The notes under the pieces are model-generated. The model was not told the origin of the DNA, made no database searches, and saw only the letters and a list, made by a program, of their open reading frames with translations. A DNA stretch of 28,231 nt from OPU3-GD-OMZ sp001901525 (GTDB lineage: Bacteria > Pseudomonadota > Gammaproteobacteria > Methylococcales > Methylomonadaceae): assembly GCA_963981505.1 (NCBI GenBank), contig CAXCEI010000021.1:1-28231 (forward strand), in the 5' to 3' direction. Positions within the stretch are counted from its first letter, which is position 1. Each line of letters starts with the position of its first letter. The position numbers and the translations under genes were made by a program. Below, in pieces: positions 1 through 8,491 of this stretch.

Positions 1-94
1 TTGCCCGATACTTTTAATACGCATAACAACTGGACTTGTTGTATGATGAGTTTCACGAAGTCATCTTCATTTTACAATTTTTCTATTGATCTTT

Positions 95-1375
95 ATGAGT
101 GATAATTCCCAATTTTCCCGTGCCCAACAAGTCATTCCCGGCGGTGTGAATTCACCGGTGAGAGCTTTTAAGGGGGTCGGTGGCGATCCTGTCTTTATTG
201 ACCGTGCAGCAGGCCCTTATATTTTTGATTCCAGCGGGAAACGCTACATTGATTATGTTGGCTCATGGGGGCCCATGATAGTCGGTCATGCGCATCCTGA
301 GGTTATAGCGAGCGTTACCCGTGCGGCCACTCAGGGTTTGAGTTTTGGTGCGCCGACTGAAATTGAAACAACGTTAGCCGCTAAAGTCTGTGACTTGATT
401 CCCTCTATTGATTTGGTTCGTATGGTGAGTTCGGGTACCGAGGCGACCATGAGTGCGATTCGGTTAGCCCGTGGCTATACCGGTAGAGATAAAATTGTTA
501 AATTTGAAGGGTGTTACCACGGCCATTCAGATTCACTGTTAGTTAAAGCAGGGTCTGGGGCGTTGACATTGGGGGTGCCCAGTTCTCCTGGGGTTCCTGA
601 AGCCTTGGCCGCTGAAACCATTACGCTGACTTATAATGATCTTCAGGGTGTTGAGGAGGTTTTTAATTCGATAGGGTCTGAAATTGCCGCCATTATTGTT
701 GAACCGGTTGCTGGCAATATGAATTGTATTCCACCGGTTTCAGGTTTTTTGGAAGGTCTTCGCAGCGTTTGTGATGATGCCGGTGCTGTGCTTATTTTTG
801 ACGAAGTCATGACCGGGTTTCGTGTTAGTTTATCCGGAGCGCAAGGCCATTATGGTGTGAGACCTGACTTGACTACCTTAGGTAAAATTCTAGGGGGTGG
901 TATGCCCGTAGGTGCTTTTGGTGGCCGGCGTGAAATAATGGAAGCTATTGCGCCATTGGGCCCTGTTTATCAGGCCGGTACGCTATCGGGTAACCCGGTT
1001 GCAATGGCGGCCGGTTTGGCCACGCTTAATTTGATTGCGCAACCTGATTTTTATGATCAGCTCACGGCCTCGACAAATTATTTATTAGCGGGGATTGCCT
1101 CCGTTGCAACCCGTAATAATATTGCGATGACCCATAATTCAGTGGGCGCTATGTTTGGACTTTTCTTTACAAGGGATGAATCTGTTAGCAATTTTGCGCA
1201 AGTGATGGCTTGTGACCAGTCGCAATTCAAAGGTTTTTTTCATGGCATGCTTGAGCAAGGTGTTTATTTGGCGCCTTCTGCGTTTGAAGCCGGTTTTGTG
1301 TCATCGGCTCATCGTCAAGAAGATTTAGATGAAACGATTCATGCAGCAATGCGGGTCTTTGAATCTTGGGCATAA
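95..1375 (+). CDS. hemL: Glutamate-1-semialdehyde 2,1-aminomutase
   Basis: PLP-dependent cytoplasmic enzyme that converts glutamate-1-semialdehyde to 5-aminolevulinate, the committed precursor of haem, sirohaem and cobalamin in the C5 pathway. The 426-residue protein matches the usual family length. The PLP-binding lysine sits in TTLGKILGGGMPVGAFGG (K264) and the cofactor aspartate in IFDEVMTGFR (D236); the N-terminal QQVIPGGVNSPVRAF block is also typical of HemL. I chose the ATG at 95 because it gives the family-standard N-terminus MSDNSQF; an in-frame TTG nine bases upstream (86) would add only three residues and has no better ribosome site. No strong Shine-Dalgarno is visible before either start. 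It is followed 20 bases later by rmuC and may be cotranscribed with it. Identity is certain; only the start is slightly open. Confidence 0.97.
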   Translation: MSDNSQFSRAQQVIPGGVNSPVRAFKGVGGDPVFIDRAAGPYIFDSSGKRYIDYVGSWGPMIVGHAHPEVIASVTRAATQGLSFGAPTEIETTLAAKVCDLIPSIDLVRMVSSGTEATMSAIRLARGYTGRDKIVKFEGCYHGHSDSLLVKAGSGALTLGVPSSPGVPEALAAETITLTYNDLQGVEEVFNSIGSEIAAIIVEPVAGNMNCIPPVSGFLEGLRSVCDDAGAVLIFDEVMTGFRVSLSGAQGHYGVRPDLTTLGKILGGGMPVGAFGGRREIMEAIAPLGPVYQAGTLSGNPVAMAAGLATLNLIAQPDFYDQLTASTNYLLAGIASVATRNNIAMTHNSVGAMFGLFFTRDESVSNFAQVMACDQSQFKGFFHGMLEQGVYLAPSAFEAGFVSSAHRQEDLDETIHAAMRVFESWA

Positions 1376-1395
1376 TGACCGTAATAAGGTGATTT

Positions 1396-2721
1396 TTGGA
1401 TATTTTTTCTTATCTGATTGAGAACACGCATGTATTAACTGCCCTTGGCTTGGGTTGTCTACTGGGGTTGCTTATGATGGGCCTGTGGTCGCAGCGTAGT
1501 CGGCGAGAACTTGAGCAGCACCTGTTAATAGCCAAAGAAAAATTACTGATTCTTGATGAGCGTAATCAGCAGTGTGAATGCCTGCAAGAGCAACTCACCC
1601 GTGCCAATATCTTAACAGCGCAATTACAAGCGCGGCTTGAAGAGCAGCAAAAACACGGTGCAGAAAAGCTTAAATTACTGCAGGATGCGGAAATCCAATT
1701 AAAACTGCAGTTTGAGAATTTAGCGAATCAGATTTTTGAGGCCAAGACCAAACAGTTTAAAGAACAAAACAACAGCAGTCTGAATGAAATTGTTTCACCG
1801 CTTAAAGAGCAATTAGGTGATTTTAAAAAACGTATTGAACATGTTTATGAACATGAAACGCGTGATCGAGTTACCTTAAGAGAAGAAATAAGCCAGCTCA
1901 GGCAAGATACCCAAAAGATGAACCAAGAGGCATTAAATTTAACCCGAGCCTTGAAAGGAGATAATAAAACCCAAGGTAACTGGGGGGAAATGATTTTAGA
2001 AAAAGTGCTTGAAGAGTCGGGGCTACGAAAGGGCATTGAGTATGACCCGCAAGGCGCTTTTCGAAATGATGATAATAGCTTGTTTAAGCCTGATGTCATT
2101 ATACGCTTACCGGGTGACAAAGATGTCGTGGTTGATTCCAAAGTCTCATTGGTTGCTTATGAGCGCTACTGTTCAACAGAGGATGACGGCGAACGTATTA
2201 AAGCGCTAAAAGAACATACCCTCGCGGTTCGACAGCATATTAAAGGTCTGAGTGAAAAGGATTACAGCAGTCTAAAAGGGTTGCGCTCCTTGGATTTTGT
2301 CTTGCTGTTTATGCCGATTGAAGCGGCTTTTATGGCTGCTTTTCAGGCCGATGAAAAGGTGTTTGCTGATGCCTTTGAGCATAAGATTATCGTGGTGACG
2401 CCGACTACGTTGCTGGCTACCTTAAGAACGATTGAGAATATTTGGCGTTATGAACGCCGCAATGAAAATGCCCGGATTATTGCTGAAAAGGCCGGGAGTT
2501 TGTACGATAAAATTCGCGGCTTTGTTGAGGATCTCGATAAATTGGGTAATCAACTCAGTACGGTTAATAAAACCTATACGGGGGTAATGGGAAAATTAAC
2601 GCAGGGACAAGGCAACTTAATTAGACAAGCCAATAGTTTTGTTGAACTTGGCGTTAAAGTTAAAAAAGCAATTCCTAAAAATATCTCTGAACAAGCCCAA
2701 CTTGGCGATGACGATAATTGA
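1396..2721 (+). CDS. rmuC: DNA recombination protein RmuC homologue
   Basis: RmuC family protein, known from E. coli as limiting recombination-associated DNA inversions; the core is thought to be nuclease-like. The 441 residues show a short N-terminal hydrophobic segment (about 13-31, LTALGLGCLLGLLMMGLW), a long charged coiled-coil region (about 35-185) and the conserved RmuC core (about 190-425), including the block KGDNKTQGNWGEMILEKVLE, the stretch KPDVIIRLPGDKDVVVDSKVS in two parts, and TPTTLLATLRTIENIWRYE. The start is TTG at 1396, supported by AAGGTGA at 1386-1392 and by the membrane segment that follows. The downstream pyrimidine gene is convergent with a gap of 29 bases. No clear terminator is visible between them. 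The family assignment is firm; the biochemical function is known only by homology. Confidence 0.93.
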   Translation: MDIFSYLIENTHVLTALGLGCLLGLLMMGLWSQRSRRELEQHLLIAKEKLLILDERNQQCECLQEQLTRANILTAQLQARLEEQQKHGAEKLKLLQDAEIQLKLQFENLANQIFEAKTKQFKEQNNSSLNEIVSPLKEQLGDFKKRIEHVYEHETRDRVTLREEISQLRQDTQKMNQEALNLTRALKGDNKTQGNWGEMILEKVLEESGLRKGIEYDPQGAFRNDDNSLFKPDVIIRLPGDKDVVVDSKVSLVAYERYCSTEDDGERIKALKEHTLAVRQHIKGLSEKDYSSLKGLRSLDFVLLFMPIEAAFMAAFQADEKVFADAFEHKIIVVTPTTLLATLRTIENIWRYERRNENARIIAEKAGSLYDKIRGFVEDLDKLGNQLSTVNKTYTGVMGKLTQGQGNLIRQANSFVELGVKVKKAIPKNISEQAQLGDDDN

Positions 2722-2750
2722 TATTTTGTTAATTTACCGAAGCGTTAGCT

Positions 2751-4025
2751 CTATGAGGAAAAAACCTGCCCTGATTTAATGATTTGGGTGGCTTTTCCTT
2801 TGATGGTTTGACCCCAGAGCGGTGTATTTCGGCCTTGGCTTAGCCAGTTGTTTTCATTAACGGTCCATGTTAGTTCGGGATTAAAAATACAAATGTCTGC
2901 TGGACTGCCAGTGGTTAAGCTGCCCTGTTTCAGGGCTAGAATGCTCGCTGGATTTTGTGTTACCCAAGAAATTCCTTGGCTTAACGATAAAGCCTTTGTC
3001 TCGATGAGTTTAAGGATTAACGGCAAAAGTGTTTCCAGAGCAGAAATTCCTGGTTGTGTCGAGGGAAATGCTCCCAGTTTGGCATCAGCGTCATGAGGTT
3101 GGTGCGCTGAACAGACCGCATCAATAACACCGCCCTTTAACCCATCTAGTAAGGCTTGTTTATCAGTTTCAGTTCGAAAAGGAGGGCGTACATGGAGCGC
3201 GCTATCAAAGGTATTGAGTTCGTTCTCGGTGAAAAATAATTGGTGAATGGCAACATCGGCTGAAACGGGTAATTGTTTGTGTTTGGCCGCTTTTAGTAAA
3301 TTGACAGATTCACTGCAACTGAGTTGGGAAAAGTGAATTCGGCAGCCAGTCAGTTCACATAAAGCGAGGCTTTGTTGTATAGCAATGATTTCAGAAGCCT
3401 TTGGGATTCCTGGCAGACCAAATCGAGACGCTGGTATACCTTCGTGAACACAGCCTTGATCTTGAAGCCAGGGATCTTCAGGGCGAATAATGACGCAAAG
3501 ATTGTGGCTGGCTGCGTACTCCAGAGTGCGGCGTAAAACCAATGTGTTTTTAATTGGGTTGTGTGCATTGCTGAAGCCAATGCAACCGGCTTTGTGTAAA
3601 GCTGCCATGGCGCTGAGCTTGGTGCCTTCCAGTCCTTGCGTTAACGCACCAATCGGTAAGACGGTTGCTGCGTTGGCATGTTCTACTTTGTCCAGTATAA
3701 ATTCAGTAACGGCAGGGGTATCATTGATCGGGTGGGTATCAGGCGGGCAACACAGTGTGGTTATACCACTTTTAAGTGCGGCTGTCGTTTCAGAGAGGAT
3801 GGTTGCTTTTTGTGTTTGCCCGGGTTCACGTAAATGAGCGCTCAGATCAATAAGGCCCGGGCAGACAATGTGGTCTTTTGCATTAATGGTCTGTACTGCG
3901 GTGAAGTCATTTGGACGATCAAAAAGCGAAATAATTCGGTTGTTTTTGATGAATAAGTCACCGACTTTATCAATGGCATTGGCGGGGTCGATAATGCGCC
4001 CGCCGGTAATCAATACAGCGGTCAT
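2751..4025 (-). CDS. pyrX: Non-catalytic dihydroorotase-like partner of aspartate transcarbamoylase (PyrC')
   Basis: Amidohydrolase-fold protein of 424 residues resembling type I dihydroorotase but with its metal centre destroyed. The canonical D-x-H-x-H-x-R motif reads DLSAHLREPG (first His replaced by S62, second kept as H64). The region of the carbamylated lysine reads GCIGFSN, with no lysine. The H-x-E-D block reads RPED (R181). The second histidine block reads IHFSQLS (Q234), and the catalytic DH-x-PH reads AHQPH (A307). Such proteins are known from Pseudomonas as PyrC', which has no dihydroorotase activity but is needed structurally for the dodecameric aspartate transcarbamoylase. That fits here: its start codon overlaps the pyrB stop by four bases (ATGA). 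An active PyrC must be encoded elsewhere. It should not be annotated as a working dihydroorotase. Confidence 0.92.
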   Translation of the reverse strand: MTAVLITGGRIIDPANAIDKVGDLFIKNNRIISLFDRPNDFTAVQTINAKDHIVCPGLIDLSAHLREPGQTQKATILSETTAALKSGITTLCCPPDTHPINDTPAVTEFILDKVEHANAATVLPIGALTQGLEGTKLSAMAALHKAGCIGFSNAHNPIKNTLVLRRTLEYAASHNLCVIIRPEDPWLQDQGCVHEGIPASRFGLPGIPKASEIIAIQQSLALCELTGCRIHFSQLSCSESVNLLKAAKHKQLPVSADVAIHQLFFTENELNTFDSALHVRPPFRTETDKQALLDGLKGGVIDAVCSAHQPHDADAKLGAFPSTQPGISALETLLPLILKLIETKALSLSQGISWVTQNPASILALKQGSLTTGSPADICIFNPELTWTVNENNWLSQGRNTPLWGQTIKGKATQIIKSGQVFSS

Positions 4026-5020
4026 GTATGGTGTCTCCCGGGTGTTTGCATAATCAATGACATGATGGCCATGCGTATGGCGATACCGTAGCTGACTTGT
4101 TGCAGAATAACGGATTGCGGACCGTCAGCGACCTCAGATGAAATTTCAACGCCACGATTAATGGGCCCGGGGTGCATAACAATGGCATCGGGTTTTGCGA
4201 TCGCCAATTTTTCCTGAGTCAGTCCAAAGCAATTAAAATATTCACTTTCACTGGGCAGGAGGGCGCCGGACATGCGTTCTTTTTGTAGACGTAACATGAT
4301 GACGACATCAATGTCTTGCAGACCTTCTTCAAGCGTATGAGACACACTGACGCCTAAGGCGTTAACCTCAATCGGGAGTAATGTCTTCGGGGCGATAACC
4401 CGAATTTCTTTGGCACCTAAAATGGACAGTGCCTGAATTTGGGAGCGTGCAACGCGGGAGTGAAGAATGTCGCCAATGATCGCGATGCGTAATGAAGAAA
4501 AATCATTTTTGTGTCGTCGAATAGTAAACATGTCTAACAGAGCTTGTGTCGGGTGAGCATGATTGCCGTCGCCGGCGTTAATGACACTGATTCCCGGGGC
4601 TACATGTTGAGCGATAAAGTGAGCAGCACCACTTAAGGCATGGCGGATCACAAACATATCAACATGCATGGCCTCTAAGTTGCGGATAGTATCTAAAAGG
4701 CTTTCCCCTTTGGACGTTGCTGAAGTGGCGATGTTCATATTGATGACATCGGCAGATAATCGTTTGGCGGCCAATTCGAATGTTGTGCGTGTTCGGGTAC
4801 TGTTTTCGAAGAAAAGATTAACAACTGTTTTGCCGCGTAAGATCGGATATTTTTTAACCGGTTGATTGGCTAGGCTGGCAAAAGATTCGGCATTGTCCAT
4901 GATCTCGGTTAATAGTCGCTGGTCGAGCCCTTCTATGGATAGCAGATGTTGTAATTGGTGGTCTGAATTAAACTGCAGAGAGTGGGGCGTCGTCATAGAG
5001 TCAGGCGGCTTCGGAATCAT
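4022..5020 (-). CDS. pyrB: Aspartate carbamoyltransferase catalytic subunit
   Basis: Catalyses carbamoyl phosphate + L-aspartate to N-carbamoylaspartate, the first committed step of pyrimidine synthesis. The carbamoyl-phosphate loop FENSTRTRTTFE lies at residues 71-82, the mobile-loop lysine in TSKGESLLDT, the HPTQALLD block lies in the middle and HPGPINRGVEI near the end; this last form is typical of the Pseudomonas-type class A enzyme that assembles with PyrC'. The 332-residue reading starts at the ATG at 5020 and overlaps the end of pyrR by 20 bases. An in-frame ATG at 4996 (MTTPHSLQF) would give 324 residues without overlap, and neither start has an obvious Shine-Dalgarno. It is translationally coupled to the downstream pseudo-dihydroorotase. 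No pyrI regulatory subunit is present, as expected for this class. Confidence 0.96.
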   Translation of the reverse strand: MIPKPPDSMTTPHSLQFNSDHQLQHLLSIEGLDQRLLTEIMDNAESFASLANQPVKKYPILRGKTVVNLFFENSTRTRTTFELAAKRLSADVINMNIATSATSKGESLLDTIRNLEAMHVDMFVIRHALSGAAHFIAQHVAPGISVINAGDGNHAHPTQALLDMFTIRRHKNDFSSLRIAIIGDILHSRVARSQIQALSILGAKEIRVIAPKTLLPIEVNALGVSVSHTLEEGLQDIDVVIMLRLQKERMSGALLPSESEYFNCFGLTQEKLAIAKPDAIVMHPGPINRGVEISSEVADGPQSVILQQVSYGIAIRMAIMSLIMQTPGRHHT

Positions 5021-5543
5021 CGGTATTCTGTATGGTGATGGCTAATGGATTAGGGCCGGTTAGTTTAATGCGTTCACCGGGTTGTAGCTTAATATTAACG
5101 CCGATACAGTCAGGTTTAAGGGGTATTTGCTGACCATCGCGCTCTATTAAAATGCCTAAGATGACTTGGTTAGGGCGGCCATAATCAAAAATTTCATTGA
5201 GGGCTGCTCTAATGGTTCGACCGGTATAAAAAACATCGTCAATGAGAATAATATCGCGTGACTCTATGTCTTTGGGTAGTTGGCTGGGTTTGACAAAGGG
5301 GTTAATTCCCAGTTGTGAAAAATCATCGCGATAAAAAGAAATATCCAGCAGGCCTAAAGGGTTGCTCAGGCCTAAACGTTGGTGCATTTGCTCGGCAACC
5401 CAGACGCCGCCGCTATGAATACCGATCATTAACGGGTCGGTTAGTTTTCGATGGTTAAGGGTTGCGCGTAATTGTTCTTCAAGTGTATCGAGTAACTCAG
5501 GGATTGAAAGGTCGTTAGGGTTCATGGGGACGTTGTTGTGCAT
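5001..5543 (-). CDS. pyrR: PyrR, bifunctional pyrimidine regulator / uracil phosphoribosyltransferase
   Basis: Type I phosphoribosyltransferase-fold protein. The PRPP-binding loop is clear at residues 99-112 (ILIDDVFYTGRTI), preceded by IGIHSGGVWVA and the DISFYRDDF block characteristic of PyrR. In Gram-positive bacteria PyrR binds pyr mRNA and causes attenuation, and it also has uracil phosphoribosyltransferase activity. In gammaproteobacteria with this gene order the regulatory role is less certain. The start at 5543 overlaps the end of yqgF by 29 bases; the alternative ATG at 5525 (MNPNDLS) would give 174 residues. A weak GGATAA precedes the upstream start. No PyrR-binding hairpin could be confirmed upstream by eye. 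Confidence 0.93.
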   Translation of the reverse strand: MHNNVPMNPNDLSIPELLDTLEEQLRATLNHRKLTDPLMIGIHSGGVWVAEQMHQRLGLSNPLGLLDISFYRDDFSQLGINPFVKPSQLPKDIESRDIILIDDVFYTGRTIRAALNEIFDYGRPNQVILGILIERDGQQIPLKPDCIGVNIKLQPGERIKLTGPNPLAITIQNTDDSEAA

Positions 5544-5979
5544 TTATCCAGGTTAGCAGTATGCGTTGTGCAGCGAGTTGATCTTGAACTTTCCAGAGCT
5601 TTTTAGCCGAAACATTGAGGTCATTATATAGCATTTGTTTAGCTTCAAACGTGGTTAATGTCTCATCGACCTGATAGACCGGTAAGTTAAATCGACCGTG
5701 GAGTTGGCGACAGAATTTTATAATGCGTGGCGTCACCAGATTGTCAGAGCCGTCTTGTTGTACTGACTGGCCGACAACTAAGCCTTGCGGTTGCCATTTT
5801 TCAATCAGTAATTGTAATTGTTGCCAATTGGGTTTTTGATTAACGGCGGGGACAGTGGTTAATGGGTTGGCGATTGCAGTTTCTATATGAGCAATGGCGA
5901 CACCAATCTTTTTATGGCCAAAATCAAAGCCTAAAAAGGTATCGTTGAGATTGATGGGTTCTTTTTTTGTTAGCGGCAT
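5515..5979 (-). CDS. yqgF: YqgF/RuvX family RNase H-fold nuclease
   Basis: RNase H-fold protein of 154 residues, the family size of about 140-155. The acidic triad is visible: D19 in FLGFDFGHKKIGVA, the D-E pair in QVDETLTTFEAK (105-106) and D133 in VQDQLAAQRILLTW. The GQSVQQDGSDN block corresponds to the usual G-[LM]-P-x-N-x-D-G segment. Family members are described both as putative Holliday-junction resolvases and as acting on the 5' end of pre-16S rRNA; the sequence does not choose between them. It lies nine bases after yqgE and overlaps pyrR. This yqgE-yqgF-pyrR-pyrB order is shared with Pseudomonas. Confidence 0.94.
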   Translation of the reverse strand: MPLTKKEPINLNDTFLGFDFGHKKIGVAIAHIETAIANPLTTVPAVNQKPNWQQLQLLIEKWQPQGLVVGQSVQQDGSDNLVTPRIIKFCRQLHGRFNLPVYQVDETLTTFEAKQMLYNDLNVSAKKLWKVQDQLAAQRILLTWINAQQRPHEP

Positions 5980-5988
5980 CGTGATTAT

Positions 5989-6552
5989 TTAGCCATGTCC
6001 TGCGGTTGAGGTCAGTAAACTTATATCAACACCGATTTGTTCAGCAGCTTTTTGCCAACGCTGGTTAATAGGGGTATCAAAGAGTAGAGCCTGATTAGAG
6101 GGGGTGTTTAACCAAGTGTTAGCAATCATTTCTTGTTCGAGTTGGTTTTCTCCCCAGCCGGAATAACCTAAGGCAATGAGGGCCTTTTTCGGGCCTTCAT
6201 TGAGGGCGATGGCTTCCAGAATATCTCGTGAAGTGGTTAGGGCAACGTAATCAGAAATAATTAATGAAGAATCCCAGTCGGCACTGGGTGTATGTAGAAC
6301 AAAACCGCGATCGGGTTGAACGGGGCCGCCAGCATAGACGGGAATGTTATTTGAAAAATCCTGAGTGAGGGTGATATCCATTTGTTGAAAAATATCTTGA
6401 GCTTTGATGTTGGCAGGGCGATTAATGATAATGCCCAAAGCGCCTTTTTGATCATGTTGGCAAAGCAGTGTGACCGTTTGGTGAAAATTAGGATCAACCA
6501 TATGCGGCATGGCAACCAGAAGTTGATTGGTAAATGATTGTGGCTGTTTCAT
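5989..6552 (-). CDS. yqgE: YqgE/AlgH family protein (UPF0301)
   Basis: Member of the UPF0301 family (YqgE of E. coli, AlgH of Pseudomonas, first linked to alginate regulation; biochemical role unresolved). Conserved features are the start MKQPQSFTNQLLVAMPHM, the block GALGIIINRPA, the segment VYAGGPVQPDRGFVLH and GYSGWGENQLEQEM. I chose the ATG at 6552, giving 187 residues: it matches the family N-terminus and has a strong AGGAGGT (6563-6569) ten bases upstream. The reading frame is open to 6618, but that extension would overlap tonB and adds 22 residues unlike the family. Adjacent to yqgF as in most gammaproteobacteria. Confidence 0.95.
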   Translation of the reverse strand: MKQPQSFTNQLLVAMPHMVDPNFHQTVTLLCQHDQKGALGIIINRPANIKAQDIFQQMDITLTQDFSNNIPVYAGGPVQPDRGFVLHTPSADWDSSLIISDYVALTTSRDILEAIALNEGPKKALIALGYSGWGENQLEQEMIANTWLNTPSNQALLFDTPINQRWQKAAEQIGVDISLLTSTAGHG

Positions 6553-6589
6553 AACAGTACGGACCTCCTGCTTGTTTGTGAAGACACAA

Positions 6590-7387
6590 TTACTGACTAG
6601 TAGATATACCAGTTTCATCAGAAAATTGCCAGACTCGGCTTATAACTAATACATCTATTTCGTCTAAAAGCTCTTTAGGTAACGGTGAATAGGGAACGCC
6701 CATGCGGACAATATTTATAGCCGCTTCATCTAAGGTTTTGTTGCCTGAGGATTGTCGTACCCTAATGCTATAGAGACTGCCGTCAGGATTGATTCCGGCA
6801 TCAATCAACAGCGTTCCCCGAAACCCAGGGCTTTGAGCAATGGCGGGGTAGTTAAGGTTGCCAATGCGTTCAACCTTAGCCTGCCATTGCTTAATGTAGT
6901 ATGTCGCTTTGTGTTGATGCGCCTGGGAAAGTGAATTCGAGAATTTAATTCGGCTGTTTTTAGGGTTAATGGCTTGGTTGCTAAGAGTGCGACCCATATC
7001 ACTGATTTGTTGTACCAGCGTATTGACGGAGAGGTTTTTGGGTTGTTTTTTGAGGGTGGGGTGTTTTGATGCGGTCTTGGGTGCGGGTATTTTCGGGTGG
7101 CGGACATTATTTTTTTTGGGCGCTGTTCTTAAAGGCTGTTTTGTTGGTGTTGAATCCGCCGTAGTGGTGATGACCTTTTTGACGGCTGCTGTCGTTTGAG
7201 CGGGGAGATTAGCCGGTGTTAGTTCTTTGGACTGAGTGAGTGTAATAGTAATGGGTGGTGCTACTTTAGTCGGTGTGACAACAGGGAGTTTCAGGGGTGT
7301 TAAGACCGCAAGGTGCACCAGGAAAGAAAGCATCAGTGCCAATAAAAGTTTATTGTTTGTTATACCGCGAGGTCTTGTTAGTTGCAT
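6590..7387 (-). CDS. TonB family energy-transducing protein
   Basis: Inner-membrane protein of 265 residues with TonB architecture. A single N-terminal membrane helix (about 13-30) carries the S-x3-H pattern (S21, H25) needed for contact with ExbB-ExbD. A long proline-, threonine- and lysine-rich periplasmic spacer follows (about 35-160), then a C-terminal TonB domain (about 170-262) with NYPAIAQSPGFRGTLLI and LDEAAINIVRMGVPYSPLP. No exbB/exbD genes lie in this window. Its place between gshB and yqgE matches Pseudomonas, where the corresponding gene is called tonB3 and has been linked to twitching motility rather than iron uptake; a non-classical role is therefore plausible here, by inference only. 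It starts 16 bases after the gshB stop, so the two are probably cotranscribed. Confidence 0.9.
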   Translation of the reverse strand: MQLTRPRGITNNKLLLALMLSFLVHLAVLTPLKLPVVTPTKVAPPITITLTQSKELTPANLPAQTTAAVKKVITTTADSTPTKQPLRTAPKKNNVRHPKIPAPKTASKHPTLKKQPKNLSVNTLVQQISDMGRTLSNQAINPKNSRIKFSNSLSQAHQHKATYYIKQWQAKVERIGNLNYPAIAQSPGFRGTLLIDAGINPDGSLYSIRVRQSSGNKTLDEAAINIVRMGVPYSPLPKELLDEIDVLVISRVWQFSDETGISTSQ

Positions 7388-7403
7388 GGTGGTCTATCAC
7401 AAC

Positions 7404-8354
7404 CTATGAGTTTAAGTGGGTCTCGATATGATCCATTAGTATGGCACTGATATTAATATTAAATTGTCGGTCTAACTCCTGAACGCAGGTGGGGCTGGTT
7501 ACATTGATTTCAGTCAGATAGTCACCAATAATATCCAAACCGACAAAAACCAAGCCTTTTTCTTTTAGTGTGGGGCCGACTTGCTCTGCAATCCATCGAT
7601 CTCTGGCCGTCAGTTCACGTCCTTCAGCCAAGCCGCCGGCCGCTAAATTACCGCGGGTTTCGCCTTTAGCTGGAATTCTGGCCAGCGTGTAAGGAATAGG
7701 TTCTCCATTGATCATGAGCAAACGTTTATCTCCATCTTTGATTTCAGGGAGGTATTTTTGTGCCATGATAAATTCACGGTTATAGCGCGTGATCGTTTCA
7801 AGGATGACGCTGAGATTAGGATCGTCTTGTTGAACACGGAAGATGGAGGTGCCGCCCATGCCGTCCAGGGGTTTTAATATAATGTCCTGGTTTTTGTTAA
7901 GAAATTCACGGATGCGGTTGGCTTCCTTGGTCACCAGCATGTCCGTGCAACAGTGTGGAAACCAGGCGGTGTAAAGTTTTTCATTGGCATCGCGTAGTGA
8001 TTGTGGTCTGTTGACAATATAGGAGCCACTTTTTTCGGCTAATTCTAATAAATAGGTACTGTAGATATAGTCTTGATTAAAGGGGGGGTCTTTACGCATT
8101 AAAATAACATTGAGATCCGCCAGAGGCATTTCTTGATCATCACTGAACTGATACCAGCCAGCCGGGTCGGGGGTGACCTCTAATGTGCGTGTGCGGGCAA
8201 AGGCTTGGCCATTTTTTAAAAAAAGGTCTTTGATTTCCATGTAAAATAGTGACCAAGAGCGGGCTTGAGCCTCTAGCAACATCGCAAAGCTGGTGTCTTT
8301 TTTAATATTGATCAGGCTGATGTCGTCCATTACGATGCCGAGTTTAATTTTCAC
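7404..8354 (-). CDS. gshB: Glutathione synthetase
   Basis: ATP-grasp ligase that joins gamma-glutamylcysteine and glycine, the last step of glutathione synthesis. The 316 residues equal the E. coli length. Recognisable blocks are KLGIVMDDISLINIKKDTSF at the start, LMRKDPPFNQDYIYSTYLLE, the ATP-grasp glycine loop KPLDGMGGTSIFR, and GLDIIGDYLTEINVTSPT with the metal-binding residues. The start is GTG at 8354, since the MKIKLGIVMD beginning aligns with known GshB proteins; an AAAGG lies rather far upstream. First gene of the seven-gene minus-strand run that ends in the pyrimidine genes. Confidence 0.97.
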   Translation of the reverse strand: MKIKLGIVMDDISLINIKKDTSFAMLLEAQARSWSLFYMEIKDLFLKNGQAFARTRTLEVTPDPAGWYQFSDDQEMPLADLNVILMRKDPPFNQDYIYSTYLLELAEKSGSYIVNRPQSLRDANEKLYTAWFPHCCTDMLVTKEANRIREFLNKNQDIILKPLDGMGGTSIFRVQQDDPNLSVILETITRYNREFIMAQKYLPEIKDGDKRLLMINGEPIPYTLARIPAKGETRGNLAAGGLAEGRELTARDRWIAEQVGPTLKEKGLVFVGLDIIGDYLTEINVTSPTCVQELDRQFNINISAILMDHIETHLNS

Positions 8355-8422
8355 GTGGGCAGAACCTTTGGGTTGTAAATGAATAATAAGAGCTATTTTA
8401 TCAGACTAAAACTCGTTAGGTC

Positions 8423-8451
8423 TTTACGATTAATTAATAATTTGGTATAAA
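8423..8451 (+). promoter_or_regulatory. Probable sigma-70 promoter of rpmB-rpmG
   Basis: A -35-like TTTACG (8423-8428) is followed after exactly 17 bases by TATAAA (8446-8451), which is itself preceded by TGG, giving an extended -10 (TG-n-TATAAA). Transcription would start near 8458, leaving a leader of about 34 bases to the rpmB ATG. It lies in the divergent gap between gshB and rpmB, where a promoter for the ribosomal genes is expected. Judged by eye, without scoring. Confidence 0.55.
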
Positions 8452-8491
8452 GGTCGGCTAATTTAGAAAATTTAAGTGGTTGAGGGAAATC

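Noticed and set aside
1..24. A minus-strand ATG at 24 reading M-R-I-K-S-I-G-Q off the left edge, and a plus-strand open frame at 1-102.
   Set aside because: Only eight codons of the first are visible and it has no ribosome site; the second encodes a low-complexity peptide overlapping hemL. Neither can be supported from this window.
42..47. TATGAT resembling a -10 element before hemL.
   Set aside because: The position 17 bases upstream (ACGCAT) does not resemble a -35 element, so there is no promoter case beyond a six-base match.
3490..3837. Plus-strand open frame opposite the pseudo-dihydroorotase gene.
   Set aside because: Antisense to a gene with clear family homology; no start signal or domain.
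6553..6618. N-terminal extension of the YqgE/AlgH gene to 6618.
   Set aside because: It would overlap tonB and lies upstream of a strong Shine-Dalgarno placed for the ATG at 6552; the added residues are not part of the family.
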